A stretch of DNA of 64,000 nucleotides from positions 186,001 to 250,000 of the forward strand of contig NZ_AWFH01000034.1 of NCBI RefSeq assembly GCF_000682715.1, written 5' to 3'. Numbering within the stretch: the stretch's first letter is position 1; each line of letters opens with the position of its first letter. The DNA is from Hyphomonas atlantica corrig. GTDB lineage: Bacteria > Pseudomonadota > Alphaproteobacteria > Caulobacterales > Hyphomonadaceae. The notes beneath the pieces were generated by a model. The model saw only the letters and a list, made by a program, of their open reading frames with translations, did not search any database and was not told where the DNA came from. The translations under genes and the position numbers were made by a program. Of the stretch, positions 63,835 to 64,000 are shown piece after piece.

Positions 63835-64000
63835 TGGGGAGGTGTCCTTTCAGGTGCGGTTGAGAGAAGCGGTTCAGAAAAGGGAAGGCTCGGCAGGACG
63901 AGCTGCAGGTCCGGCTGAACGGGGCTGAGGTCGTAGCCGCCGCGTCCGAGGCCGTTCATGCGCGAGACCGTCTCGACCCGGTGCCGGCCGGCGCGCCGCG
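63831..64000 (-). CDS. trbB: Partial TrbB conjugal transfer ATPase (C-terminus)
   Basis: A minus-strand frame runs off the right edge and ends with TGA at 63831-63833. It encodes GRHRVETVSRMNGLGRGGYD and then a proline-rich tail, matching the C-terminus of TrbB-type VirB11 ATPases, in the expected first position of the trb operon. The stop overlaps the start of trbC (ATGA). Most of the protein, including the Walker motifs, lies outside the window. Confidence 0.85.
   Translation of the reverse strand, partial: RRAGRHRVETVSRMNGLGRGGYDLSPVQPDLQLVLPSLPFSEPLLSTAPERTPPQ

Overview
The window looks like a GC-rich alphaproteobacterial chromosome, possibly from the Hyphomonadaceae/Caulobacterales. The signs are a 5-aminolevulinate dehydratase without the Cys zinc site, an xseB-ispA-dxs isoprenoid block, several acyl-CoA dehydrogenases and CoA-linked enzymes, many small lipoproteins, and an alphaproteobacterial Trb-type conjugation cluster. 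The lineage is inferred from gene content, not from a database match.

Bases 1-52,400 are ordinary chromosome in short operons. They hold redox and aldehyde metabolism (beta-hydroxyacid dehydrogenase, Sad-type semialdehyde dehydrogenase, FKBP isomerase), then a run of small regulators each paired with a target: TetR with an AhpD-like protein, TetR with a COG3687-type protein, and LysR divergent from a secreted cyclase. After these come hemB, a valine-type acyl-CoA dehydrogenase, an AT-rich orphan gene, a secreted zinc metalloprotease, a TauD-type dioxygenase, a HIBYL-CoA hydrolase-like enzyme, a MarR regulator, a lipoprotein cytochrome c, mutL, an FAD-linked oxidase, tsaC/sua5, cytochrome b561-YceI plus YceI, a DmdC-like acyl-CoA dehydrogenase, an MFS pump, an RluF-type pseudouridine synthase with gluconokinase, lepB, xseB-ispA-dxs, two tandem TPR-like lipoproteins, an acyl-CoA synthetase, an aldo/keto reductase, a DUF938 methyltransferase, metG and an OmpA-like periplasmic protein.

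A tRNA-Thr(TGT) at 52609-52684 marks an integration hotspot. Immediately downstream lies the decayed C-terminus of a tyrosine integrase, then a cation/Ca antiporter gene, then an intact related integrase, and then on the minus strand an integrative conjugative element in the order trbB-C-D-E-J-L-F-G-I, DUF2274 gene, excisionase-like gene, int. The element runs off the right edge. It has no trbK between trbJ and trbL and no trbH between trbG and trbI.

The most unusual observations are: (1) a frameshift near the 3' end of trbL, whose missing 46-residue tail is still intact in the next frame and ends 3 bases before trbF; (2) the integrase scar abutting the tRNA; (3) an exact 8-bp tandem duplication that knocks a small lipoprotein's signal peptide out of frame; (4) a 166-base overlap of the excisionase-like gene with int; and (5) a long intergenic hairpin before the acyl-CoA synthetase. 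I found no CRISPR array, no recognisable defence system and no rRNA.
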